Program-made: the position numbers and the translations under genes
The notes under the pieces: generated by a model
Database searches by the model: none
The model's input: the letters and a program-made list of their open reading frames with translations, nothing else
Told to the model about the DNA's origin: nothing
Assembly (NCBI GenBank): GCA_035627375.1
Contig: DASPLX010000047.1
Location: 1-15,579 of the forward strand
Reading direction: 5' to 3'
Source of the DNA: DASPLX01 sp035627375
GTDB taxonomy: Bacteria; Pseudomonadota; Gammaproteobacteria; Burkholderiales; Burkholderiaceae_D
DNA: 15,579 nucleotides
Shown: piece after piece, positions 1 through 8,406 of the stretch
Layout: each line of letters opens with the position of its first letter
Numbering within the stretch: position 1 is the stretch's first letter

Positions 1-228
1 GTCAACGCCGCCAGTCCGGCGCTTCGCCCACCACGCCTCATCAAAGTCTTCGAGACGTTCTACGAATACCTGCCCGGCGCTCCCCAGCCTGAACTGGTCC
101 GGACGCCGTTCATCCTCTTGCACGGTCATTGGCTCACAGGGGCCGGTTTCCACGCCGGGCAGTTGGCCGATATCCACGTCAAGGACCGCATCATCACCCT
201 CAGCACGAGGAAGCTTCCCCAGCTTTGA
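1..228 (+). CDS. symE: SymE-family type I toxin, C-terminal part (5' truncated by window edge)
   Basis: Frame 1 is open from the first base to TGA at 226-228 and gives 75 residues with no in-frame ATG, so the start lies outside the window. The core reads PFILLHGHWLTGAGF followed by HAGQ and a short beta-strand-rich tail (IHVKDRIITLS). This matches the SymE toxin pattern P-x-I-x-L-x-G-x-W-L-x-x-A-G-F-x-x-G, an AbrB-like fold. In E. coli, SymE is an SOS-induced protein held down by the antisense RNA SymR, which overlaps the 5' end of its mRNA; any such RNA here would lie off the left edge. The gene converges on the metallopeptidase gene. A hairpin with one bulged G (242-264) follows the stop but has no T-run. 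The family call is good; toxicity and antisense control are inferred from family members only. Confidence 0.8.
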   Translation, partial: VNAASPALRPPRLIKVFETFYEYLPGAPQPELVRTPFILLHGHWLTGAGFHAGQLADIHVKDRIITLSTRKLPQL

Positions 229-278
229 TCGCCCGTCGGAAGCCGGCGCTTCATAGCGGCCGGTGCTGAAGTCTTCCC

Positions 279-322
279 AAAAAAAGAATCCCCGCCGAGG
301 CCGGCAAGGCCAGGGCGGGGAT
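279..322 (-). terminator. Intrinsic terminator of the M3 peptidase gene
   Basis: A 9-bp perfect stem (288-296 with 314-322) encloses a second GGCC/GGCC pairing. Read on the minus strand it is followed by seven Ts (A7 at 279-285 on the plus strand). It lies about 30 bp past the stop codon of the peptidase gene, in the right orientation for it. It has no U-tract for the plus-strand symE. Confidence 0.85.
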
Positions 323-349
323 CGCGGAACAACCTAACGGCTTACCGTC

Positions 350-2197
350 TTACTTGCGGCGCGCCAGGATCGCTTCGATCTGGTCCATGATGCTGTTCAT
401 GCGCGTCACCACTGCCTTGTACGGCGCGGGCGAGGCGAGATCGACGCCGGCGGCTTTCACCAGGTCGTACGGGTAGGCCGAGCCGCCCGATTTCAGCACG
501 TTCAGGTAGCGGTCCACCGCGCCCGGTTGGCCCTTCAGGATCGAATCGGCGAACATCGTGCCGGCGGCGATCGAGGTGGCGTACTGGAACACGTAGAAGC
601 GGCGGTAGAAGTGGGGGATGTAGGCCCACTCGATCGCGTACAGGTCGTCGATCTTGACCACGCCTTCCTTGTCGCCGTGGTAGCGCTTGAGGATGTCGCC
701 GTAGAGCTTGGTCAGCGCTTCGCCGGTCAGCGATTCGCCGCGATCGACGCGGGCGTGCACTTCACGCTCGAAGTCGGCGAACATCGCCTGGCGGAAGAAG
801 GTGCCGCGCATGCCTTCCAGGGCCGAGCCGAGATAGAGCAGGCGCTCGTCGTCGGTCTTGGCGATCTTCAGCATGTGGTCGAGCAGCAGCACTTCATTGG
901 TGGTCGAGGCGATCTCGGCGGTGAAGATCGGGTAATCGGCGGTGACGAACGGCTGGGTCTTGTTCGACAGGTAGGAGTGCATCGCGTGGCCCCACTCGTG
1001 GGCCAGCGTCGATACCGACTCGTAGTCGTCGTTGTAGTTCATCAGCACGAACGGGTGCACGTCGTAGGCCGCGCCGTTCATGTAGGCGCCGGAGCGCTTG
1101 CGCGGACGCGGGTAGACATCCATCCAGCGGTTGTCGAAGCCGTGCTTCATGGCGGCGACATAGTCATTGCCGAGCGGCTTGGCCGAATCGAGCGACAGTT
1201 GCTTGCCCATCTCGATCGGGTACTGCAGATCGCTCTTCACCAGCGGCGGGTAGATGTCGTAGTAGCGCATCTCGTTCAGGCCGAGCATCTTGGCGCGCAG
1301 CTTGAAGTAGCGGTGCAGCGTGGGCAGGTTGGCGTTGACCTGGTCGATCAGCGCGTTGTACACGCCGACCGGCACGTTGTTGTCGTCGAGGGCGCGGGTG
1401 ATGGTGTCGGGATACTTGCGGACCTTGGTGTAGGCGGTGTCCTTCTTCAGTTGCTCGTAGAAGGCGACGCCGTAGGTGCGCTCGAATTCCTTCCACTTGC
1501 CCCAGAAGGCGTCGAACACTTTCTTGCGGTCGTCGCGGTTGTCGAGGGCGCGGTACTTGGTGTAGGCGGACTGGTCGATGCGCGGCGAGGTGCCGTCGGA
1601 CATCTGCACCGTCGGCCACGGCATGTCGGCGTTGGAGAGGATCGAATACAGCGACTGCGCGGCGTTGGTCGCCAGGCCGAAGCTGGCGACGATGCTCTCG
1701 CCTTCGGCGTTGAGCGTATGCGGCGCCATGCGCAGGATGTCGTTCAGCGGATGGCGGTAGATCGCCAGCGTCTTGTCCTGCTTGAGGAAGGCGTCGACCT
1801 TGGCCGCGCCCATCTTCAGGATCTCGGGGCGCAGGAAGGAAACCGTCTCCTCGACCTGCGAACCGAGCACGTCCGATTTCTGGTTCAGTTCCAGGCCGGC
1901 GTTGGCGCCGGTGTCTTCGTCATGCAACTGCCCGGCATACGACGCCAGGCGCGCATAGCGCTTTTGCATGTCGGCGTTCAGGTCGAGACAGGCCTTGAAG
2001 CGCTTGACCGAGCTGCCGAGCTGGCCGCGGCAGCCTTCGAATTCCTTGAGCTGGGTCTTCAGCTTGGCGGCGTCGGCATTCCATTCGTTGAGGGAAGGGT
2101 AGAGGTCCTTCAGGTTCCAACGGTCTTTTTCGGTCTCGGCGGCGCCGGCCAGCAGCGGGGCGGCGGCGAGCAGGGGGAGCAGGAAATACTTAACCAT
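350..2197 (-). CDS. pepF: M3-family zinc oligopeptidase, PepF type, probably exported
   Basis: A 615-residue zinc peptidase that cleaves oligopeptides. The HEWGH motif is at 400-404, with Glu428 (in TAEIAST) placed as the third zinc ligand, and the conserved YIPHFYRRFYVFQYA segment near the C-terminus is typical of M3B oligoendopeptidase F. The N-terminus (residues 1-20) has a lysine, a run of Leu/Ala/Pro and an Ala-rich cleavage zone, which looks like a Sec signal peptide. The only two cysteines, C56 and C70, lie close together just after it and could form a disulfide, which also favours the periplasm. Classic Bacillus and Lactococcus PepF is cytosolic, so export would be a variation. The start ATG is preceded by a weak AGG-containing site. 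The gene is monocistronic: a terminator follows and a long spacer precedes. Peptidase identity is strong; location is inferred. Confidence 0.93.
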   Translation of the reverse strand: MVKYFLLPLLAAAPLLAGAAETEKDRWNLKDLYPSLNEWNADAAKLKTQLKEFEGCRGQLGSSVKRFKACLDLNADMQKRYARLASYAGQLHDEDTGANAGLELNQKSDVLGSQVEETVSFLRPEILKMGAAKVDAFLKQDKTLAIYRHPLNDILRMAPHTLNAEGESIVASFGLATNAAQSLYSILSNADMPWPTVQMSDGTSPRIDQSAYTKYRALDNRDDRKKVFDAFWGKWKEFERTYGVAFYEQLKKDTAYTKVRKYPDTITRALDDNNVPVGVYNALIDQVNANLPTLHRYFKLRAKMLGLNEMRYYDIYPPLVKSDLQYPIEMGKQLSLDSAKPLGNDYVAAMKHGFDNRWMDVYPRPRKRSGAYMNGAAYDVHPFVLMNYNDDYESVSTLAHEWGHAMHSYLSNKTQPFVTADYPIFTAEIASTTNEVLLLDHMLKIAKTDDERLLYLGSALEGMRGTFFRQAMFADFEREVHARVDRGESLTGEALTKLYGDILKRYHGDKEGVVKIDDLYAIEWAYIPHFYRRFYVFQYATSIAAGTMFADSILKGQPGAVDRYLNVLKSGGSAYPYDLVKAAGVDLASPAPYKAVVTRMNSIMDQIEAILARRK

Positions 2198-2563
2198 GCA
2201 TGTTGCCTATGTGTGGGTTGATCAAAGGACGCTTGCCTCGCGTGCGCCGGTCGCGCCCGTTCGGCGGGCCGCAGCGCGAGATGGTCGCGCTGGCGGTAGC
2301 GGCGAGCCGGGCAGGATGCGCCACGGTTTGCGCCGAACCGCGATTGTAATTTCTGTAAGCAGAAAAATATTGTTTGGAGAAGAAAAATTTATGGCTATTT
2401 TTCTCCGCCTTCCCAGGCTTTTCACGACTCGAAATTCGCATTTCGTATCGTGGAATTTCTTGCGGCAAAGCATCAGTGGAATCTTTCATTTTGAGGAATT
2501 TAATTGCATATCGCGAAAATTTAATGATAACTCTTTGATTTCAATCGAATAAAAAATGCTTAT

Positions 2564-2581
2564 ATGTCTTATATAAGACAT
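2564..2581. promoter_or_regulatory. Perfect 18-bp palindrome, probable operator of aceA
   Basis: ATGTCTTATATAAGACAT equals its own reverse complement over all 18 bases. It sits 103 bp before the aceA start and directly abuts or overlaps the -35 of the candidate promoter. A dimeric regulator site is the obvious reading. I have an uncertain recollection of similar TCTTATATAAGA palindromes near central carbon genes in Burkholderiales, possibly bound by a GntR-type regulator; the regulator cannot be named from this window. Confidence 0.7.
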
Positions 2582-2609
2582 TGGTGCTCCGCAAAAAGAG
2601 GCATAAGAT
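2581..2609 (+). promoter_or_regulatory. Candidate sigma-70 promoter of aceA
   Basis: TTGGTG (2581-2586) and TAAGAT (2604-2609) are separated by exactly 17 bp. This predicts a start near 2616 and a leader of about 68 nt. The matches to consensus are 3/6 and 4/6, so this is only a candidate. If right, the palindrome would be centred near -43, where it could serve activation or repression. Confidence 0.35.
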
Positions 2610-2683
2610 TTAGCCATAGGTTTTCGCTTTCATTCGTACCGTTTTCACTCTTTATCTTCACTCTCATTGCAAGGAGAACGACC

Positions 2684-3982
<1,299 letters not shown>

Positions 3983-4038
3983 GAAAGCTCGCCCAGGATT
4001 GACGGAGGGAGACAGCGGCCAGGTGCCGCACGTTGTGG

Positions 4039-4068
4039 AACCGCGCCCCCAGGGGCGCGGTTTTTTTT
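4039..4068 (+). terminator. Intrinsic terminator of aceA
   Basis: A GC-only stem (CCGCGCCCC 4041-4049 with GGGGCGCGG 4052-4060), extended by AA/TT pairs, is followed by eight Ts (4061-4068), about 57 bp after the aceA stop. The same hairpin lies just past the stop of the convergent protease gene, but on that strand it is not followed by a T-run. Confidence 0.93.
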
Positions 4069-4078
4069 CGGCCGGTTT

Positions 4079-5890
4079 TTACCAATTGAGTTTGAGGGTG
4101 TACTTGCCGTTGGTGGCGCCGGTGCCGCCCTTGTAGTAGAAGATGCGCACGTAACGGGCGGCGGTGGAAGGGCCGGGGTTGGTCACCGCGACCGAATCGA
4201 CGACGCCGGTGCTCTTCTCGCTCTTGCCGAGGAGGGTTCCGGCACTGTTGTAGACATATAGCTCATAGTCGGAAGTCGCATTCGGCGCCAGCGTCGAGGT
4301 CAGCGTGCGGCCCGCGGGCAATTGCACGACATAGTAGTCGTTGTCCGTGGCGGAGCTCATGGTGCCGTTGACCGTCGTGCCGCTGGCGGCGATCGCTTGC
4401 GCGCTGCCCATGTTGCCGTTCGGCTCGATTTCGTTAATGGTCGTCCCGCCGCTGCCGATGGCGGCGTTCACGGCGGCCGTCGCATCGACGATGCCGGCGC
4501 CGCAGGTGAAGCAGCTCGCGGGAAACGGCCGGGCGGTGCTCTTGAGGAGCGATTCGACCTGGTCGGGCGTCAGGCTCGGCTTCCGCGACAGCATCAGCGC
4601 CGCTACGCCGGCGACGTGCGGCGCGGCCATCGAGGTGCCTTGGAAGAACGCGTGGATGTCGGCGCCGGGAGTGGTCGTGCCGGCATTGAGCGTGGACAGG
4701 ATGCCGTGCCCGGCGAGGTTGGTGTCGCCGCCAGGAGCCGCCAGATCGACCGCGGCGCCGTAGTTCGAATACCACGCCTTGCCGCCGTAGCGATTGACGG
4801 CGCCGACCGTGACGACGCCCTGGCAATTCGCCGGGGTGTAATCCAGCACGATGGAATTCGCGTTGCCGGCGGCGACCACGACCACCGCGCCGCGCGAGCG
4901 GGCGCTGTTGATGGCGGCCTGGGTGGTGGCGCTGCAGGCGCCGCCGCCGCTCAGCGACAGGTTGATCACGCGGGCCGGGTAGGCGTTGTTCGGAACCCCG
5001 CTGATCGGGCCGCCCGCGCTCCAGATGAGCGCATCGGCGATATCCGACATGTAGCCGCCGCACTTGCCTAGCGCCCGCACCGGGACGATCCTGGCGTTGA
5101 ATGCGACGCCGGCGACTCCGCTGCTGTTGTTGCTCAGGGCGGCGATGGTTCCGGCGACGTGCGTGCCGTGCCAGCTCGAGTAGCGGTTCTGCGCCGGCTG
5201 GCCGAAGCCGCATTCGCCCACCAGCGCCCAGTCGCCGGGGTCGCGCGCATCGCTGTCGCGGCCGTTGCCGTCGTTGGCGACGGCGACATTGCTGATGAAG
5301 TCGTAGCCGGGCAGGATGTTGGCTGCCAGGTCGGCATGCGGACGGTAGCCGGTGTCGATCACGGCGACGCGTACGCCGCTGCCGGTCGATTTATCCCAGG
5401 CGCCGGGCGCGCGGATGCCGGCGGTCGCTTCGTGGTAGTGCCATTGTTCGGCATAGCGCGGATCGTTGGGCGTGAGCGCCGGCTGCAGGAGCCGATCCGG
5501 TTCGGCATATTCGATCGACGGGTCGCCTGCTTGCAATTGCGCGGCGATGGCTTCGATTTCCTCCACCGCAAGCCGGCGGCCGAGGCTGATGACATGGGCG
5601 CCGCCGCCGGTCGCGTGCAGGGCCTTCATCGCGAGTCCGTGCTGGCGGCCGGCGCGCTGCAGCGCCGCCAGGCTTTCTCCGGAGATCTGCTGCACCGAAG
5701 CGGCGTCCTTGAGCGGCGGTCCCGCGGTCCGGTATTTCACGATCAGGCGATCGGTGACGTCGGCTTGCCTGGCCGCGATCGTGGGAGGCGGTGATTCGGG
5801 AGCGGCAGCGACGGCGGCGCCGGCGGCGGCGACCGAGGCGGTGATGCATAGCTCCAGGAAGGTCCGGTTTCTCCAGGGTTGGTGTTCCAT
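4079..5890 (-). CDS. Secreted subtilisin-like serine protease 1 (S8, PPC domain)
   Basis: A 603-residue extracellular endoprotease precursor. Order: signal peptide (about 1-30), I9-type inhibitory propeptide (about 45-135, DRLIVKY to IEYAEPDR), S8 catalytic domain (about 150-478), then a bacterial pre-peptidase C-terminal (PPC) beta domain (about 486-603). The triad is Asp179 (VIDTG), His241 (WHGTHVAGT) and Ser420 (GTSMAAPHVAG), with oxyanion Asn343 (AAGN). Cysteines 227, 277, 319, 356, 460 and 463 recur in both paralogues and suggest three disulfides. The start is fixed by GAGGAG five bases upstream. Cleavage of the propeptide and PPC domain after export is known in related subtilases; here it is inferred. 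Closest to protease 3, not to its immediate neighbour. An inverted repeat lies about 84-108 bp upstream. Substrate is unknown. Confidence 0.95.
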   Translation of the reverse strand: MEHQPWRNRTFLELCITASVAAAGAAVAAAPESPPPTIAARQADVTDRLIVKYRTAGPPLKDAASVQQISGESLAALQRAGRQHGLAMKALHATGGGAHVISLGRRLAVEEIEAIAAQLQAGDPSIEYAEPDRLLQPALTPNDPRYAEQWHYHEATAGIRAPGAWDKSTGSGVRVAVIDTGYRPHADLAANILPGYDFISNVAVANDGNGRDSDARDPGDWALVGECGFGQPAQNRYSSWHGTHVAGTIAALSNNSSGVAGVAFNARIVPVRALGKCGGYMSDIADALIWSAGGPISGVPNNAYPARVINLSLSGGGACSATTQAAINSARSRGAVVVVAAGNANSIVLDYTPANCQGVVTVGAVNRYGGKAWYSNYGAAVDLAAPGGDTNLAGHGILSTLNAGTTTPGADIHAFFQGTSMAAPHVAGVAALMLSRKPSLTPDQVESLLKSTARPFPASCFTCGAGIVDATAAVNAAIGSGGTTINEIEPNGNMGSAQAIAASGTTVNGTMSSATDNDYYVVQLPAGRTLTSTLAPNATSDYELYVYNSAGTLLGKSEKSTGVVDSVAVTNPGPSTAARYVRIFYYKGGTGATNGKYTLKLNW

Positions 5891-5973
5891 GACGGCTCCT
5901 CGAAGTAGCGCTTCTTCTGAACGCCCGCCCGGCAGCGGCGGGAACGGCGGATCGTCGGTTGCTTCGATGGTGT

Positions 5974-5998
5974 CTTAAATCGCGCGAATGGATTTAAG
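5974..5998. promoter_or_regulatory. Inverted repeat upstream of protease 1
   Basis: CTTAAATC (5974-5981) and GATTTAAG (5991-5998) form a perfect 8-bp inverted repeat with a 9-bp spacer. The centres are 17 bp apart, about 84-108 bp before the protease 1 start. This has the geometry of a dimeric regulator site. The TTAA core recurs upstream of the other two proteases. Confidence 0.45.
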
Positions 5999-6089
5999 GA
6001 TGCTCAATCGCGCGTCTGCGCCAGCGCAGGCTTCGGCTCGTCCGGATAACGAGGATGCGGTGCGACATCGGAAAGCGGACAGTGGAGGG

Positions 6090-6114
6090 GCTGGGCGGCA
6101 TGGCGCCGCCCAGC
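6090..6114 (-). terminator. Strong hairpin past the protease 2 stop, without U-tract
   Basis: GCTGGGCGGC (6090-6099) pairs perfectly with GCCGCCCAGC (6105-6114) around a 5-base loop, 15 bp past the protease 2 stop. On the minus strand it is followed by CCCCTCC, not Ts. It could shield the mRNA 3' end or help Rho-dependent termination; it is not a classic intrinsic terminator. Confidence 0.4.
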
Positions 6115-6128
6115 TTCGTGCCTATCGA

Positions 6129-7949
6129 TTACCAATCGATTTTCAGGCTGTACCGGCCGTTGACCGGACCGGTGCCGCCGAAGCCGTACGCGACTTCGAC
6201 ATAGTAGGTGGCCGGCGCCGATCCGCTGTTGGTGACCGACAGGGTCTCGAGCGCGCCGGGGCCGAGCAGGCTCCCGAAGATGACGTCGCCGTTGCCGTCG
6301 CGGACGTAGAGGTCGTAGTCCGCGGCGCCGGTCGGCGCCATTTTGGCGGTCAGCGTGGCTCCCGGCGGCAGTTCCAGCCGGTAGTAATCGCTGTCCGAGG
6401 TCGTCCCCATGGTTCCCTTGACCATCGTGCTGCAGTTGAGGATGCGGATCGCGGTGGCCAGGTCGTCGTTCGGCTCGGTTTCGTGGATCGTCGGTCCGGG
6501 GTCGACGGCGGCTTTGGTCGCGGCGGCGGCATCGATGATGCCGTTGCCGCATCCCGCGCATGCCGCCGGGAAGGCCCGCGCCGTCGCCTTGAGCCGGGTT
6601 TCGACTTCCGCCGCGGTCAGCGTCGGGTTCTTCGCCAGCATCAATGCCGCCGTGGCGGCCGCATGCGGCGCGGCCATCGAGGTGCCTTGATAAAACGCAT
6701 AGGCGTCCGCGCCGGGGGTCGTCAAGCCGGCATTGAAGGTGGACAAGACGCCGCCGCCCGGAAAGCGGGTATCGCCGCCCGGCGCCGCCAAGTCCACCAG
6801 CGGGCCGAAGTTCGAATACCACGCCTTGCCGCCGGTGCGGTCCGTCGCCGCGACCGAGATCACGCCGGGGCAATTGGCCGGCGTGAAGTTGGCGACATCC
6901 ATGTTGGCGTTGCCGGCCGAGACCACGACCGAGGCGCCGACCTGGTTGGCGCTGATAATCACCGAGAGCATGGTCAGATCGCACGGCCCGAAACCGCCGA
7001 GCGACATGTTGATCACGCGTGCCGGATAGGGGTTGGGCGGCGAGTCGGGAAAGTTGCCGCCGTAGGCCCAGGTGACCGCATCGGCGACGTCGGAGAGATA
7101 GCCGCCGCACTTGCCGAGCACCCGGGCCGGAACGACCCGGGCGCCGGAGGCGACGCCGGCGACGCCGCTGCCGTTGTTGGTCAGCGCCGAAATCGTGCCT
7201 GACACGTGGGTGCCGTGCCAGCTCGAGTTGAAGTCGCGCGTCGGCTGGCCGCCGCCGCATTCGCCGGCCAGGACCCAGTCTCCGGGGTCGCGCGCGTCGG
7301 CGTCGCGCGCGTCGCCGTCATTGGCGACGAACGGGTCGCTGATGAAGTCGTAGCCGGGAAGAATATGTGTCGCCAGATCGGCATGCGGACGATAACCGGT
7401 GTCCAGCACCGCCACCGTCACGCCGGTACCGATCGATTTGTCCCAGGCGGCGGGAGCGCGGATGCCGCCGACGGATTCGTAGTAATGCCATTGCAGGGCG
7501 TAGAACGGATCGTTCGGCGTGAAGGTCGGCTGCAGGAGGCGATCGGGTTCGGCGTATTCGATGTTCGGGTCCTGGGACTGGATCTGCTTCGTGACCGCGC
7601 GGGCTTGCTCGAGGGAGAGGCGTTTGTCGAGCTTGACGACATGCGCGCCGGTGCCGATGACGCGCAGCGCCCTCATCGTCAGGCCGTGCTGGCGTCCGAC
7701 CTGTTGCAGCGCCGTCAGGCGCTCGGCCGACAGCGGCCGCATCGGCGCTGCCGTCTTGGCGCCTTTCGACATCGGCAGCGGGTCCTTGTATTTCACGATT
7801 ACGCGATCGGTGAAATTGGCGTGCGCGGCCGCCGTCGCCGCCATGCCGCTATCCGGCACGGCCGCGGCCGCGAGACCGGACGCCGACGCGATCAGCGCGG
7901 CGGTACATAACCTGGCGAACGCAGGGAACTTCGAGCAAGACTGTTTCAT
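6129..7949 (-). CDS. Secreted subtilisin-like serine protease 2 (S8, PPC domain)
   Basis: A 606-residue precursor with the same plan as its neighbours: signal peptide (about 1-30), I9-type propeptide (about 48-138), S8 domain (about 152-482) and PPC domain (about 488-606). Triad: Asp183 (VLDTG), His245 (WHGTHVSGT) and Ser424 (GTSMAAPHA), with oxyanion Asn347 (SAGN). The six shared cysteines are 231, 281, 323, 360, 464 and 467; an extra C506 lies in the PPC domain. The frame is open up to 8072, but the ATG at 7949 has GAGGAG five bases upstream and gives a signal peptide matching protease 3, so I use it. This is the most divergent of the three: the segment after the catalytic Ser reads HAAATAA where the others read HVAGVAA or HVAGVVA, and the PPC domain differs most. 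Confidence 0.95.
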   Translation of the reverse strand: MKQSCSKFPAFARLCTAALIASASGLAAAAVPDSGMAATAAAHANFTDRVIVKYKDPLPMSKGAKTAAPMRPLSAERLTALQQVGRQHGLTMRALRVIGTGAHVVKLDKRLSLEQARAVTKQIQSQDPNIEYAEPDRLLQPTFTPNDPFYALQWHYYESVGGIRAPAAWDKSIGTGVTVAVLDTGYRPHADLATHILPGYDFISDPFVANDGDARDADARDPGDWVLAGECGGGQPTRDFNSSWHGTHVSGTISALTNNGSGVAGVASGARVVPARVLGKCGGYLSDVADAVTWAYGGNFPDSPPNPYPARVINMSLGGFGPCDLTMLSVIISANQVGASVVVSAGNANMDVANFTPANCPGVISVAATDRTGGKAWYSNFGPLVDLAAPGGDTRFPGGGVLSTFNAGLTTPGADAYAFYQGTSMAAPHAAATAALMLAKNPTLTAAEVETRLKATARAFPAACAGCGNGIIDAAAATKAAVDPGPTIHETEPNDDLATAIRILNCSTMVKGTMGTTSDSDYYRLELPPGATLTAKMAPTGAADYDLYVRDGNGDVIFGSLLGPGALETLSVTNSGSAPATYYVEVAYGFGGTGPVNGRYSLKIDW

Positions 7950-8099
7950 GTAGGCTCCTCGATAGGCTTTCATTGAATGGCGGATTCTTGCGAACCTCGG
8001 CCCGTCGGCGATGCGCCCGCGCGGCATGCCGCGACATCCGGCGCCGGACCGGCGAGATGACTGAGGTCTCATGCATCTTGCGGTCCGCCGCCGGGGCGA

Positions 8100-8147
8100 C
8101 TCTTAAAGTCCGTCAAACGCTGCCGGGCTCTTAAGCTCGGTCAAAGG
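8100..8147. repeat. Two imperfect 20-bp direct repeats upstream of protease 2
   Basis: 8100-8119 (CTCTTAAAGTCCGTCAAACG) and 8128-8147 (CTCTTAAGCTCGGTCAAAGG) match at 16 of 20 positions and start 28 bp apart, 151-198 bp before the protease 2 start. Read on the minus strand each begins TTTGAC and carries a TTAAGAG core. A related sequence lies upstream of protease 3 (13 of 18 matches). A paired regulator site is likely; the regulator is unknown. Confidence 0.5.
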
Positions 8148-8293
8148 CCGAGGATGGCGAAGTGGTGCGTCAAGACAATGAAAGCGCCGGTCGGGCGGCG
8201 ACGCGAATACCTGCGTGTTCGCGCCGGCAATGCTTGGCGACGGAAGGACGCCTCGATGCGGATTGGCCGACGCGAGGGGGAGGGAAGGGAACG

Positions 8294-8325
8294 CAAACGA
8301 AAACCGCACTCGAAAAGAGTGCGGT
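8294..8325 (-). terminator. Intrinsic terminator of protease 3
   Basis: ACCGCACTC (8303-8311) pairs perfectly with GAGTGCGGT (8317-8325) around the loop GAAAA. On the minus strand it is followed by TTTTCGTTT. It lies about 80 bp past the protease 3 stop and separates that gene from protease 2. Confidence 0.8.
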
Positions 8326-8347
8326 CCTTGCTACAGGAAGAGAATGC

Positions 8348-8378
8348 CGGGCGGCGTACGGAGTGCGTCCGCCGCCCG
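8348..8378. repeat. GC-rich inverted repeat just past protease 3
   Basis: CGGGCGGCG (8348-8356) and CGCCGCCCG (8370-8378) form a 9-bp perfect stem around 13 bases, between the protease 3 stop and its intrinsic terminator. With no adjacent T-run it is probably a stabilising hairpin on the mRNA 3' end. Confidence 0.5.
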
Positions 8379-8406
8379 TCGATTCACGACGTATGCACGC
8401 GGAAGA

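Larger units (their letters stand above)
2198..2683. other. AT-rich divergent intergenic region between pepF and aceA
   Basis: 486 bp with no convincing gene. About 2340-2680 is markedly AT-rich against GC-rich neighbours. On the minus strand a TACAAT hexamer (plus 2343-2348) could be a -10 for pepF, but no good -35 sits 17 bp upstream. A 6-bp inverted repeat, TTTCTG-TAAG-CAGAAA, lies at 2350-2365. On the plus side lie the 18-bp palindrome and a candidate promoter, both listed separately. Short ORFs here lack ribosome sites and resemble no family I know. Confidence 0.6.
7950..8406. other. Intergenic region upstream of protease 2
   Basis: 457 bp without a supportable gene. Going up from the protease 2 start it holds the GAGGAG site, a GC-rich leader, a pair of 20-bp direct repeats at 8100-8147, about 140 bp in which I see nothing, the intrinsic terminator of protease 3 (8294-8325) and a GC-rich inverted repeat (8348-8378). 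No clear -35/-10 pair was found near the direct repeats. Confidence 0.6.

Noticed and set aside
527..2221. Long plus-strand open frame of 564 codons opposite the M3 peptidase
   Set aside because: It is antisense to a clear zinc peptidase, is full of Val/Gly/His/Arg runs typical of reverse reading of GC-rich codons, and has no recognisable domain.
2564..2683. N-terminal 40-residue extension of AceA
   Set aside because: It would start inside the 18-bp palindrome and upstream of the best promoter, has no ribosome site, and does not match the family N-terminus. The ATG at 2684 has a strong AAGGAG.
5816..5870. Cysteine in the signal peptides (LC motif) as a lipobox, making the proteases lipoproteins
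   Set aside because: The cysteine lies at the start of the hydrophobic core in all three and is not preceded by a lipobox (L-[AST]-[GA]-C); an Ala-rich signal peptidase I zone follows.
8039..8048. CCGGCGCCGG palindrome upstream of protease 2
   Set aside because: Short GC palindromes of this type are expected by chance in such GC-rich DNA.
7950..8072. N-terminal 41-residue extension of protease 2
   Set aside because: It is Arg-rich, would place the signal peptide internally, and overlaps the GAGGAG site that serves the ATG at 7949.
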